NCBI GenBank assembly: GCA_013399875.1
Contig: VXAZ01001738.1
Coordinates: 62,001-126,000 of the forward strand
Length of the DNA: 64,000 bases
Source of the DNA: Gymnorhina tibicen
Lineage: Eukaryota; Chordata; Aves; Passeriformes; Artamidae
Reading direction: 5' to 3'
The notes below the pieces were generated by a model. It was given only the letters and a program-made list of their open reading frames with translations. It did no database searches and had not been told where the DNA came from. Shown here piece after piece: positions 1-13,100 of the stretch (its first letter is position 1; each line of letters begins with the position of its first letter). Made by a program: the position numbers and the translations under genes.

Positions 1-1408
1 ACAGAGCAAATGGAAAACCTCTCAAGGTCACTGGATCCAGAGCCTTTTCTTGAGCGGCAACCGGAACAAATCCATAGCATACCAAACTCTCCCTTAAACT
101 AATACACGTGCCTGCAAAAGCCATAAACAGGTCTTATGCCTCCTGGCACTCATCAGTCCTGATACACTTACAGAGCACTATGGAGGCCAAACAAACCAAT
201 TCATTTCGTTTTCCCCTACGTGGACTCTCTGGAATTCCTCTGAAGAAAGAGACATACAAATCTGAACTACCATAAGGTAAAAGAAATTTTTTAAACATTT
301 ATTTTTTGTGAATCTATCCAAGTTCCTGAACCTCGTCCTCTTAAGTTCTAATGCAAAGAGTTAAATGAAGGCTGGATCTTTGGTCTTACTACTGTTATCT
401 CTCAGATACAAGTCAAAGCACTCAGATTAAGAAATCTGCTTTGTACCCCATATTGAGGTTTTAACAATGAAATATAAAGCAAACAGAAGGAAACCAAGCT
501 CTTTAAAATACAAAGTGAAATGAAAAATAGTTAAGTATCTGGGGCGAGTAAATACATTAAGGTTAAAGTAACACTGACTTGTGTTTTATCCAGATTTTAC
601 TTTGCTATTTATCAACATAAGCATTGGATTATCAGGGAAACAGGTCATGTGCCAGGGCTGGTTGCAGGAATCAGTTGCTACTCCCTAAGAGATAGGGAGC
701 TGATACCCAAGCACAGTAACACAGCCAGCAGTACAGGGGCTCAGTGGGCAACCAGGGCTAATCCCACTGCACTTGAGAAGAGATGCTGGTGAAGATGGTC
801 AGGACCACTATAGCCTCAGGGCCTGACAAATTTTTTGCTACTTAGTGTGTGAGAAGTAGAGTTGACTCCAGGACTCCTGCTATGGAAAAGTCAAGCTATG
901 ATGAAAATGCAACCTTAGTATTAGGAGGAAACGCAAAATAAAAACGCAAATAGTGCTTATGTGATAGAACACAGGCATAAGAACATCTGTGTGTGGGAAA
1001 AACTAATCTATAAAATAAAGCAAAAATTGATCCTTTTAAGAGAGAGTGTTTAGAACTGTTTTGCCTGTCCTCAATATCTGTTGACTATCTTCTCCTACTG
1101 AGCCAAGGGGTGTCTCAGTATGGATGGCTAGAAAGTCTTTTGGAAGATTTTCATCACAAGACCATCCCCTTGACATCGATGACAAAGAGAGTTAACCTGT
1201 CTATCCTTGGATTCTGCTGTGCAAATGCTAAAAAAAGAATTCCCACAGTAACTTAAATGGAGCGATTTCCAGAGACAAAGCTAAGAAAGGAAAGGTGTCA
1301 GACTAGTTTTATTGAACAGGTAAGACTCTATGGTACCCAAATATTTAGTCTCCTGTGGATAAAAATGCACTAATCAAACTAACTGGGCTACACGGAGAGG
1401 TAAGTGGC

Positions 1409-1443
1409 TGGAATTTAATGGCCTGCAATGCCATTAAATTCCA
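1409..1443. repeat. Perfect 14-bp inverted repeat (hairpin)
   Basis: TGGAATTTAATGGC (1409-1422) and its exact reverse complement (1430-1443) are separated by the 7-nt loop CTGCAAT. In DNAI1 intron 12, no known element recognised. Confidence 0.9.
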
Positions 1444-2424
1444 CCCACAACAGGAGATGACACAACAGGATGGCCAAGCAGCTCCTTTGATCCCCAGACT
1501 CTAGAAAATCTGTTAAAACATCTTTTTTCCCAAACATGCCAGCAGAGCTCTTTACTATTTCATGCGTAACAAAATGCTACAGCAAAAGTTGATATTGTGA
1601 GTTGATTGAAAATTACATGTATTAAAAGGTTAAGGCTCAGAAGAACCAGGCAAAGCTCACAGAATTTATATTACAAACAGTAATTAAGTCTCCAAATGAA
1701 ATTCATCTTTCATATTATTCACTTAATGTATTATGGTTATTAGGTTATATTTACTAACAGAGTTGACAGTATAATAGGTCATTTCTCTCCCTGCATATGT
1801 GGTAAGAGATACTTGGTATTTGGAAAACAGATTTTAAAGTGTAATTTTCGGTGGAATTACATTTAATTGACCACAATTGGTTATCTCAATAAACTGGATG
1901 TATTATGGCTTAAATTTCTAACACTGATTCCACTAGGGAGGTTTTTCAAAGACTGTCAGATGATGGAGGAGGATATAAATGTTCTGCAAATAAACTTTGA
2001 AGCCTCAAACAGGAGACAGTGCAGAAAGAAGCCCCTAAAAAGGTTAGAAGAGTGAATAAATCAGACTCCTAAAGAATATAAGATATCGAGGACACAAGAT
2101 TTCCCTACTTTAAATCTTGCTTTAAATGAAGAAATCATGTCTGCAACAGACCAAAACTTCAGAGAACAAATATCGTATCTTTAAAATTTCCACATTTTAC
2201 ATTTTCCAGAGGATGGTAATTTACCACATGCCAAAATTAATTGTTCTCAATTGCTCATCTGCTATTAAGAGCCACACATTGTCTGGCCTGATTCATGCAG
2301 CTCCAGCTTTTCTTTGATCTTGTTACATCATTTGTCTGGCAGATTAAAGATCCCTTTGTTACATGATCTGCTTTCCCAATACAGGGAGTTAACACACCAC
2401 AATCCAGCGACCTAATAAGCTTTT

Positions 2425-2600
2425 CTTTGACAAGCTGAACAAACCAAATTCCTTAAATTTGTTTCACAGGTCAGTTGTCCTGCTCTTAGATCATTCGTTC
2501 TTTCTTTTTTGAGCCCTTCCCAATTTGTCACCCTTCTCCTGGGCTCGTCACCAGTGATGAGCATGCCTTTCCAGGGTAGTCATTTCAGCACTAAATTAAA
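2425..2600 (-). mobile_element. Old CR1 fragment, minus sense (degraded)
   Basis: On the minus strand, GGTTTGTTCAGCTTGTC and the following GATCATTCGTTC...GAGCCCTTCCCAA block resemble the CR1 segments GGGTTGTTCAGCCTGGAG and the related repeat text. Strongly diverged; boundaries uncertain. Confidence 0.45.
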
Positions 2601-4714
2601 AACTGCTTTTAAAAGTTCTTTTAACCCCTGAGTTCCTTTGCAGCCCTTCTTCTCTATAGATCCAAGGAATTCTGATTATGTTAGCATTGGTGTTTCTTCA
2701 CAAAACTTTTTTTAAATCACTGCACCCAAAAACAGGGCTTCCCTCGGGATGGCTACACAGCTTGAACTTTTTTGAACGCTGTAACACAGAGTGATGCCTT
2801 GTATTCTGCTACAAAGGGATCTAAATTGCTCTTTGAATGATTCTTCCATTTCTTGACACCTCTCAGATAAATTTGTCTCATCAAAACTTTTTGACAGCAG
2901 TGATTTCATGGATAAAATAATAGATTAGCATTAGACCTAGTTACTTTGGTTTTTGATATGCTTGCCTAAGAGGCATCTGATTGCTACATTTTATTTCCTA
3001 TTTCATTCCCCAGCAGCCTCTTTTAATTAATACAATGTATTAACGGAAAATTCCTTTCAGTTCTAAGAAGTCACATAGCACAAACAGCACTAATAAATTA
3101 GTACATAGCAAGCCCAAGTCCTCCAGGATGTTCCTTTTTGCTTGTGGGGATACTCACTGCCCATAAAAATGTTCTACAGCAATTCACAAATAAGATTTAC
3201 AAATTCCCTTTTAATTCTTCTCTCTGCTTATTCTATTGACGCTTGTTTTCTGTATTGTAATATCCCCTTACAGTAGCAACCTAAAATATAATCAGTTAAA
3301 ATCACTGGCAACTATGCAATCATTATGCTTTATTTCTGTGACTGTCCACTTTTTTTTTCTGAACATAATTTCACTACTGATATTTAGATATCACTAACTC
3401 TTGTACCAACTACCATTAATAACTGGCATCACCAGCATTTGAAAAAGGGGACAGTCTTTCAATTTACAGCACAAATACCCAAAATACCAATAAAAAATAC
3501 ATTCACAACTAAAGGGAAACACTCATACACTATGGTAGTACAATGCAGTTCTCAATCCTGTCACAAAAAACAGAGAGTGAGCCTCAAGGGTCTTTTGCCA
3601 TTGAAGATGTATTTAATTTTATCAACTTGCAAGCTGGGCACACGACTGAATGAACATGAAGACATTTTCCCAAAGCTGGAATCTGTTATAGCATACAAAT
3701 GTGTGCCAAACAGCAAACTGAATCCAGACTGCAACATGAACTTCTCTTTGAGTGAGGTGTGTGGGCCACATGAATCTCTATCAGTCTTTTGTAGTATTTG
3801 ACTCAGAAAACTTCAATAGCTTCACTGTGGGGTCTAAAAAGTCTGACAGTCACTGCTGTACCTGGTCCAGCACACAGGCTGTTATGTGACTGGGGACCTG
3901 CCAGCCCCTCCTCTCCAGAGCAGTCCCCTCACATGAACTGCATCTGCACACAGCCTTATACTAGACAAAGAATTTCATCCAAGCAATAGAAAATGTTTTT
4001 TCTCTGTCTGACAAGGTCTTAAATCTCTATTCCCAATATAAAAATAAACTCATGTAGCTTAGAGGAAGATTAGTAGGGATTTCTGCTCCCAGGAGTCTTC
4101 TCTGCCTGTTCTGGGAACATAATTTAAATATATAAACATATTGGAAGAGACTTTCTGAGAGCTGCTTCAAAGACCTGAATTTTTTAGGCAGTATTCAATC
4201 CACTTGGTGCTTTTACTTAAAGCTCTTTGGTCATTCATCAGAAAATACCAAATTTAACAGCAGCTTATTATGTAAATCCATTCCAAACTATGTTCCACAT
4301 CACAACCTTTAAATCTACCACTGCAGAGAAGAAAACACAAGCAAACTCCTGGCACATTTTGTAACACTGAGACTTCTTAAGGCCACAGACTATACTGTTA
4401 AATCAAAGTCTTCAGGCTTTTTAAGGTTCTACTTTCAAACATCCATTTCTGTCCCTGTCACAAGGCTTCCCTGTCATCTACAAGGCTATGCTGTCAACGA
4501 TGACAGGAATTATAGTGCATGCAATCATCATTAGGTGGACTAAGTTTAGACCTTAAACCATGTTTTAAATAAAGTATTATCTTGCAGGGAGATGGACTAA
4601 TAACTTCCTGAAATTATTTTCGGTTCTATTTTTTTATCACTTTCTAATGTATCAAAGAGCTGGGCTCCCTAAATATCCTTCTGGACAAGATGTCCAGCTT
4701 GCAGATAGATAATT

Positions 4715-5782
4715 ACATCATGCAATGGGTGAACACTGGCTGATGGGTAGGACACAGAGGGTTATTGTAAATGGGGTCACATCAGGCTGACAGCTGGTCA
4801 CTGGTGGGGTTCTGCAGGGCTCCATCTTGGGCTCAGTGCTCTTCAAGGTCTTCACAAACAACTTGGACACAGGACTCGAAGGAATATTAAGCAAATTTGT
4901 CCATGATACTAAACTGGAAGGAGCTGATGTCTCCCTCAAAGTCAGAGAGGCCCTGCAGAGAGACCTCAACAAATTAAAGAGAGATGTGCAATCACCAATC
5001 GTATGAAGTTTGACAAAGACAAGTGATGGATACTGTGCCTGGGCTGGGGAAACCCTGGATGTATGGACAGATTGGTGAACAAGAGGCTGAAGCGCAGCTC
5101 TGCAGAAAGAGATCTAGGGGTCCTGGTTGATGAGAAGTTGAATGTGAGTCAGCAGTGCCCTGGCAGCCAGGAGGGCCAGCCCTGTCTTGGGGGCCATCAG
5201 GCACAGCATCACCAGCCGGGCAAGGGAGGGACTGTCCCGCTCTGCTCTGCACTGGGGCAGCCTCACCTCAAGTCCTGGGGCAGTTTTGGGTGCCACAATA
5301 CAGGAAGGATATAAAGTTGTTAGAGAGTGTCCAAAGGAGGGCAACAAGGATGGTGAAGGGCCTTGAGGGGAAGCCATGTGAGGAGTGGCTGATGGCACTT
5401 GGTCTGTCCAGCCTGGAGAAGAGGACACTGAGGGGAGACCTCATTGCAGTTACAACTTCCTCGTGGGGAGCAGAGGAGGGGCAGGCACTGATCTCTGCTC
5501 TCTGATCAGTGACAGGACCTGAGGGAATGGCCTGAAGTTGTGTCAGGGGGGTTTAGGTTGGATATCAGCAAAAGATTTCTCACTCAGAGGATGGGTGGGC
5601 ACTGGAACAGGCTCCCCAGGGAAGTGGTCACAGCACCAAGCCTGACAGAGCTCAAGAAGAGTCTGGAAAACTCTCAAGCACATGGTGGGGTTCTTGGGGA
5701 TCATCCTGTGTAGAGCCAGGAGTTGGGCTTCCATGATCCTTGTGGGTCCCTTCCATTTCAGTACATTCTATGATTCTATGGT
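4715..5782 (+). mobile_element. CR1 LINE, 3' part with degenerate ORF2
   Basis: This is the largest CR1 piece. It begins in the reverse-transcriptase region (LQGSILGSVLF, TNNLDTGLEG) and runs through the C-terminal frame and 3' end to an ATTCTATGATTCTATGG tail. The catalytic-box region reads FVHDTKL where CR1 normally has FADDTKL, and there is an in-frame TGA, so it is a dead copy. Several open frames listed on both strands here are shadows of it. Confidence 0.9.
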
Positions 5783-6424
5783 TCTCAATTTTTATTTCTG
5801 TAATTTGACTGAGATCTCACAGAAAACTTGACTGATTTATCTACATTTCAGGAGCAGCTAACAAGTAGTTGACATGAATTAATGATCACAGACCTTATTT
5901 GTATGCAGTGTGCTTCTTTCAGTGTGAGGACTCCAGCCCTGCTGAGTTATCTCACCTATTATCTGGATCCCTAGACTTAAGGAGGGGGTAAATGTCTTGT
6001 CAAAACTGACATCCCTCTTGTTAGGATGACTGATAAAATAACTGTGCTAACAAAAGTATGAATGCATTCATTCAGCATCCAGTTAAGTGTATAATAAGAT
6101 TTGGTTAAAATTTAGATGGCATTGAATCAGCAGAGCACACGCTAGTTGGATTAAAAAGCATTTCACTGCCAAAGCCTAAACTTTCGGCTCTTTAGAGCAT
6201 TAATGTGCGCGATCCCTTGGGAAAATGCTCTCAGAGGTAAAGGAGTGAATGAGAGCCAGGAGACATTTAGAGATATTTTTCTTAGGGTACAAGAGCTCTC
6301 AACCCTCATACTCAAGAAGTTGGGTAGTGGAGCCAAGGCTTAGCCATCATCATCACCATAACCTCTTCAGACCCTGTCTCCTCAACATCTAGCACCTTCC
6401 ATCCCATTTTACACTGACTGGTGA

Positions 6425-6907
6425 TCATCTCTGAAGGACAAGGAAGACATGGACAGGTTGGAGCGAGTCCAAAGGAGATCACAGGCATAATCAGAGGGCT
6501 GGAGCACCCCCACTATGAACAGAGGCTGAGAGGGTTGGGGTTGTTCAACCTGGAAAAGAGAAGGCTCTGGGAAGAGCTCATTGTGGCCTTCCAGTACTTA
6601 AACAGGGCTTATAAAAGAGATGGAGAATGACTTTTTACATAGGCAGAGAGTGATAGAACAGGGGATAACCTTCTTAAACTGAGAATTTAGATTAGATATT
6701 AGGAATAAATTCTTTACTGTGAAGATAGTGAGACACTGAAACAGGTTGCCCAGAGAAGCTGTAGATGTCTCATCCCTGAAGTGTTCAAGGACTGGTTTGA
6801 TATCCTGAGCAACATGATCTAGTGGGTGGCATTCCTGCCAGTGGCAGGGGGATTTGAATTGAACTTTAAGGTTCCTTTCAACCCAAACCACATTATGATT
6901 CTATGAC
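6425..6907 (+). mobile_element. CR1 LINE 3' fragment
   Basis: Contains the CR1 motifs AGAGGCTGAGAGGGTTGGGGTTGTTCA (split here as AGAGGCTGAGAGGG and TTGGGGTTGTTCA), GAAGAGCTCATTGTGGCC and a terminal ATTATGATTCTATGA. About 480 bp, 5'-truncated, in plus sense. Confidence 0.88.
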
Positions 6908-9900
6908 TCCTTGCTTGTGTCTCTCAAATTCATATTTGGCCAAAAAATAATTTGCTGGAAAACAAAGTATTTGGCCTACAACAAGTCTCTGGGGCTTGAA
7001 ACAGGCTATGTACAAACCTAAGTGGTGTAACATGAAGCTGATCTTAGTTTTTATTAAATGTGGATTGGGAATTCATTACTAATTATTTTTTCCACTATTT
7101 GTTTTCTAGATAGAGGGAAATGAGGCATCTTGTAGAAAACGAGTAGGAGGCAAATAGCATATCTCCATGCATATCCTCTCAGTCCCTGTAGAATTACCTT
7201 TTCCCTCTGTGAGTGAGCTAGTTTTGCTACCAGTCATTTTCTTGATTCTAATCTCTACTTAAAGTGCCTGATTCTGAAAATGCCTGTGAAGTACAGAGGC
7301 AAACAGGAAGAGGCAGTACCTTGCTGTAAAAGCTACTTGGTTCATTTCCACCTCTCCCTGTTCCTTCTGAAGCACCCTGAGCATGCTATTTGGGAATATC
7401 CTATTGCAGTGACCAACCATCCATCAGCCTCACTCAGTGCAGGACAGCAAATAAAAGATTATCCATGGTCATTGGGCATTTCATTTGAGAAATCGGAAAA
7501 TTCAAGACTGTCCAGTAAGTATGCCCAGTCTCCCTGTATTTACCTGTCTCCATCTTGTAGGAGAGTGCAACCAGAGTTCCATGTTCTGTGTTCCACCACT
7601 ACTCTTCGGCTTCGGGGAGCCTCAGGACATCTATTAAGTACCAGCTCATCTCCGTGAAAGCTCTGGTCTGGATTTGACACCGATTTAGTTTGATCACAAA
7701 GTTGCAGCAACTCTTTGGATGCAGTCACACCAGTGTAAGGATGCTGTGCCAGCATTGCTTATGCTGATTTTACACAAGAAAGCTGGAACAGTATATGTAT
7801 CTTTATGTGCTTTACTTCTGCCTACATGAAGCCCTATTTCAGACTGTGAAGAACTGAGTAGATATCTTTGCCAAATACCTCAGATTGCTAGTGCTTCATG
7901 TGTGAGTCCATACTCTTCACGCATCCTTGAGTGGCAAGTTACATCCATTAAATCCAAAGAAACTGTAGGATAAAATACATTGGCCATAGAGACAATGTTT
8001 TTCCCTACTCAGCTCATGTGCTGACAGTTGGAGCTGCACATAAAAAGCCATCTCTGAAGGCTGTCAGAGGCACAATTGCTTTTGGAACATGAACTGAGGT
8101 GATGGCAAAGACCTGAGCTTGTATTCATAGTGTTCCCATCAGCAAGGCAGAACACAAGCCCAACACCCACTAGAGGCTCTTTGAACCCTGCACTGCAGGC
8201 TGTCACTGTAGCCAGAAACTCAGCAATCTCATTTATGCAAAAAAAAAGCCAGAAAGACAGCTCCTCCTCATGGGAATAAAAATTAGTTCCAGCCAGGCAG
8301 CATAAACCCTGAATTGCAAATTGCGATGACAATATTTCCTTGTTCAGAAGAGCCTGTCTCATGCCAAAGAAACACTGTTAGCATCAGAAACCTCATCCAA
8401 ATAAATCACTGGTGAAGACTGCAGAAATAGGGTACAAAAGCAAGGGAGAGGCTAGGGCCCTCTCTGTAAAGAAAGCGCCCACTACTCTGGAGTGGTGTCA
8501 ACCCACAGTAAACAAGGGATCTTTTGTTTCAAAAAGTGTACTTTGGGCAGTAAGACAAATGTGTTACTTGTATCTTGGCAGTGCTCCCAAATGCCTGCTG
8601 CACAGAAGACTGGTGATGTAATTATGGCCACGGCAGACCCAAAGATATTCCAGCCCTTGTGTGACTCTAGGATCATTTCCTCTGGGCTGGACTTACCTCA
8701 CCTCACGTTAGTCATCTAAGAGACAGGAACCCAGGCTAGGTGTTCTGCCTCAGTTCACTTGTGAGGAGGGATCACCCCTTCCAGAGGGCCACTTAGGTGC
8801 TCCCTTGAACATCAGGATGGATGGCCTCTAGATGTGCTGATCTCTCCCTGCTGACTAAAGGGGGAGTCTAGAGCAGATACTCGGCTCTTAGCTCTTAGTT
8901 GGCTACAGCTGGCTCAGAGGAGCTATGCCCTCTGTCCTCTGTAAATATGGGATAAGAAGATTTCTGGATCTCTTGTCCACTTACATGGCAAGCCACTGAG
9001 TTAGTCTGCCTCCCTTTGCATCTCTGTATTGCCTTTGGCACAACGGACCCTGGCAGACCTAACAAATACTTTTGCACAACCCAGAAAGCACACTAGTCTT
9101 GCTCAGTGTACGAAGCATATGAAATTAGAACAATTGCTTTTATATGTTAATCAGGGAGATTACCTTCCTTGAGCTTGTATCTCTCCTCTGCCACCCGGCT
9201 GGCAGGGCAGTGGGAAGGCACTGCTAAATTCCTGCACTCTCTAAGCACAGGGATGTGAGAACAACAAGATTTTGCTGTGCTGTACAAGGCAAGGACATCC
9301 TGAGCGCTTCACACCATGCTTTCTTTTCCAAAAGCTGATTCTGATCTGCTCTTTAGAATAGCTGCTGCCTGCTGAATTACAGAGAGTGTCAGGCCAATTC
9401 AGGCTTCTTGGCAAACTAACAGGAACATTTCCAGAGCTCAGATAGAGTGAAAGTCAAAAGAAAAATGTAATTTTAAAAGGAAAATGAGATTTTGCAATAT
9501 TGCAAGCAGAGTACAGTCCTTACCAGTATAAATGAAGACAACCCATCTGGTTCCATTGTCAGAGCACAGAGAAAGACATAAGAATGAATACATATTTGGG
9601 ATGATACCAAAGGTCCCTGTAGCCACTCTAGCCAACTATCTTACACCAACAAGTAGCAATTGTTTAAATTGAGAACCTCAACAAATACAGGTCTGTCCCC
9701 AGTAAGTAAAAAGCTTCCAGCAACTCACAGCTATCAACTTACTGAATCAGGTGGTTTATCCCTCCAACAGCAAACTGGTCCTCCATGAATCTATCTAAAC
9801 TCTTTCAAAACCATATGTACCTTTTTCTCCAGATCACAAAGGAAGGAAGAACAGTTCAGTGATTCCATTATGTATCACATTATCCTGTTTTAAATTTGTT

Positions 9901-10129
9901 TTAGTCCCACAGTAACTGCTGTCTATGCCTATGTACTTCTGAATGTTCATGTCATGTAATGGAAACGCCTAATCCCTGTATTGAGTTAAATCTCAATTTA
10001 TTGCTTTGAAATTAGGTGAGTCCTTTTTATGAGATGCAATGCATGCCTCAGAGGATTGTCTGAATTGATCTCAGAGTACTTGTTAAATATTTTAAATCTC
10101 TCAATGATTCTTTTGCATTTAATACTTAC

Positions 10130-10173
10130 AAGAGCCATACCCCACTGCAAATAGGTCCTTGTACTTTGGATTC
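10130..10173 (-). CDS. DNAI1: DNAI1 coding exon 12 (last exon found)
   Basis: 44 nt, acceptor TTACAG, donor GTAAGT. It completes the Trp codon of exon 11 and encodes [14 protein letters not shown] plus the first base of a Tyr codon (human [15 protein letters not shown]). This is the first strand of the WD40 region. The next exon (YDF...) was not found in the remaining 10.1 kb on the left. Confidence 0.95.
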
Positions 10174-13100
10174 CTGTAATGAGAAAATATATATAAGATT
10201 GCATTTATTATTAACCATGTAGTTCCACAGCAATGCACAGTGTTTCACACATTAACTTCAGAGTCTGTTCTCACAGGACTGCACAGCCTGAGGGCTCTAC
10301 CCTTTGACCATATGCACTAGTAAAGTTTGTGAGTAAGTCATCCAAACTCAAGACGCACAAAAAAGCAGAACATCAGAAGATCAAAACAGCAGATGAAAAG
10401 GATAAAAAGACAGACATGATGTCAGTCTCCAGCACTTTTGGCTTATCCATTCCATAACTGCAGAAAGTTTACTTTTAAAAATGAGGTCTTTGAGGAAAGC
10501 AAAATGGCAGGAATATGTTGGTTCCCATCTTTCAGCAGCAAGATTAAGAAGTTTCTAAATCAATAAACTCGCTTTCCATACCTGTTATTAAATTATGAGA
10601 GATGCTTCAAGAGACAGCTATCAGTTCATGAATTCATGATCATTCCCACAGACCAGCAACGGACATTCCCTTCTGATCCAGATGGGGAACAGTGTCTTTC
10701 CGGAGGCAAATACTGACAGTGAGCAATTGGCCATCTACTGTGTCTTCTAAAGTCTCATTACTTGAAAAACATCTACTCTCTCTACAACCTCTACTGTGTG
10801 TGGTAAGTTACTGTAGGTAGCATTTCCATGGGACAAAGATCAGTACTGTTGCTATCCCTGAGCTCACACAGCACAACCAGTGGGTAACAACTCCATGAAA
10901 TGAATGTATGTGGAAATTATCTAATGAGTATTTTCTCTGACTTGCTACTGTGAATTGATAAAATAAACCCATTTCTATTTTAATTTCTCCTTTTTCATTT
11001 GGGCTAATACCTAGGCATCCTAATGTTCTTGTTATTTTCACTAAATGCACCATCACTGCTAAAAATGAGAGAATAAAAATTGAATTAGAAAGGCTTATTC
11101 CATAAAGCAATTTGGAGTTATTCTTCCAACTTCAGAGCCATCTTTCTATTATCATTTCCTGGAGACAAGTATAACAGCAGTACAAACTACCTATTAAAGA
11201 TGCTTTTTCTCCCAATTTCGCTTCCCATTTTTACTGTTATCTGTAATTCTTGCACAATTGCATGCTTGATATTCTCTTATATAATACCACAGTGGCTTGA
11301 AGGGCAGAAGACTGCAATCCTACTCTGTCTCTCCATAGATCCTCCTTGTCAAGGCACAAATGTGCTCACACAAACAAGTGAGAGGAGGCCTAACTACAGG
11401 GGAGGACAGGGCAGGGTCTGACTAGGTCTGTCTCATGCTCAGTGCATGAACCAAGCCAATTCTGAGGAGGATCAGGCATGTTAAAAAGTGAAAGGACTCA
11501 TTCAGGTTGGTGATAAGTGGGTTTTTTCACAGTAATAGCCATAGCAATAATATCTCAGAACAAAAGAGTTGATTTCCAAGTATCAGTGACCATTTTTGGA
11601 CTGACTGAATATGCAAAAGTACACTGCAGGGCCTACTGCACTGAACTGTGCAAGATCCCAATACACAAATGCCTCTATTGTCTGGAGGGGAAGCAGTATG
11701 AGGAGTGGCTGAGGTCACCTGGTCTGTTCAGCCTGGAGAAGAGGAGACTGAGTGGAGACCTCTTTGCAGTTACAACTTCATTGTGAGGGGCAGAGGAGGG
11801 GCAGACACTGATCTCTTCTCTGTGGTGACCAGTGACAGAAGCCAAGGGAATGGCATCAAGTTGTGTCAGGAGACAGTTAGGTTGGATCTTAAGAAAAGGT
11901 TCTTCACCCAGAGGGTGGTTGGGCACTGGAACAGACTCCCCTGGGAAGAGGTCACAGCACCAGCCTGTTCAAGAAGTGTTTGGTCAACTCTCAGGCACAT
12001 AGTGGAATTTTTGGGGCTGTCCTGTGCAGGGCTGACTCCTATAGCATATTGTCCAAGGATATGACACATCTATCCCAGCTTTCCCAAGAATGGACTCCTC
12101 TTTGCTTTGCTAACTGCACTCACTTTTCCCCAGTGTTACACAGAGCCTGCTCTGCCTTCAGTTTCTGCTGAAGGGCATAAGCCTGACACATTCAGCCTTA
12201 CACAATCTTCTTTGCAACCAGAAGCACCAGGCACGTTAACGTGTTGCACAAGCTGCCGACTGTAATAAATCAAAACCGTGTTTCCAGAGAAACCAGCCCT
12301 GCCTCGTAAGATCCCGTCACATTCCATTCAACTCCCCTGCGCAACAGTCAAGATTAAGTTTGGAAGGAAGAGACTTACCAGGAGATGGCAGTAACTGCAA
12401 GTTTCTTGGTTTTTTCATACTGGAACTTCCAGAGTGGGAGGAGGGTTCCTTCCTGGCCTCTGAATTCATCTGAGGCATCCTCAAAATATTTAAAATCTAA
12501 ACCAAAAAAAAACCAAGGAAAAGGTCCTAGTGTATAAATCATAAATAAATCAGCACAGTGCAGTGTCAGGGAAGCTTTAAAAGACAATCTGTTATCCTCA
12601 CAGCCTCTGCACAACCCAACTGTTAGTGTAAAATCTGTCTCAGTTCTTAAGTCCTAACTCCAAGCCTCAGCACCTCAGCCCTGTAAATGCATTTTACCAA
12701 GTACCAACTCATCACACACACAGGAAAATAAAAATCAAACTGATGATCAGCAGACAAAGGATTAACAAGAAAATAGAAGCCCAGAGCAAGGTGTGACCTC
12801 AGGCCATCCCCAGAGCTAGACATGGCCCTTCAGGAGGAAGCTGAGCAGAGACAGAAAAATTACTCTTGCAAAAGGACATCAAGACTGAGTACATTGCTGT
12901 GGCTGGGATCTGTACGTGAGCAGGCAGCTGCTCAGCTCTGGCTGCCGTCACCAGCACCTGCATCCAGGAGTGAAGTACCTGCTGAGGAAAGGAAGTGCTG
13001 CAGGAAGGGCAGTGCTCACCAGACCTGCTGTCCCCAGCCAGCTCAGAGCAGGGCTAATGTGGCATGTTCTTTGCATGTCCATGGTCTGATGTACTATTTG

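Larger units (their letters stand above)
1..10129 (-). other. DNAI1 intron 12 (partial) and window edge
   Basis: No exon was recognised. The minus strand was searched for the next DNAI1 segments (a YDF start, NPSFPE-, GVMCLDIH- and DPVWQ-like codings) without a match. Contents are the old CR1 near 2.4 kb, CR1 copies at 4.7-5.8 and 6.4-6.9 kb, the hairpin at 1.4 kb, and otherwise unique AT-rich DNA. Confidence 0.7.

Noticed and set aside
5063..5505. Overlapping frames of 83-116 codons
   Set aside because: All are frames of the decayed CR1 at 4715-5782.
1..10129. Search for the remaining DNAI1 WD40 exons
   Set aside because: No minus-strand segment with splice sites matching the expected YDF-, NPSFPE-, MCLDIH- or VAVG-DG-type codings was found, so no exon is claimed.
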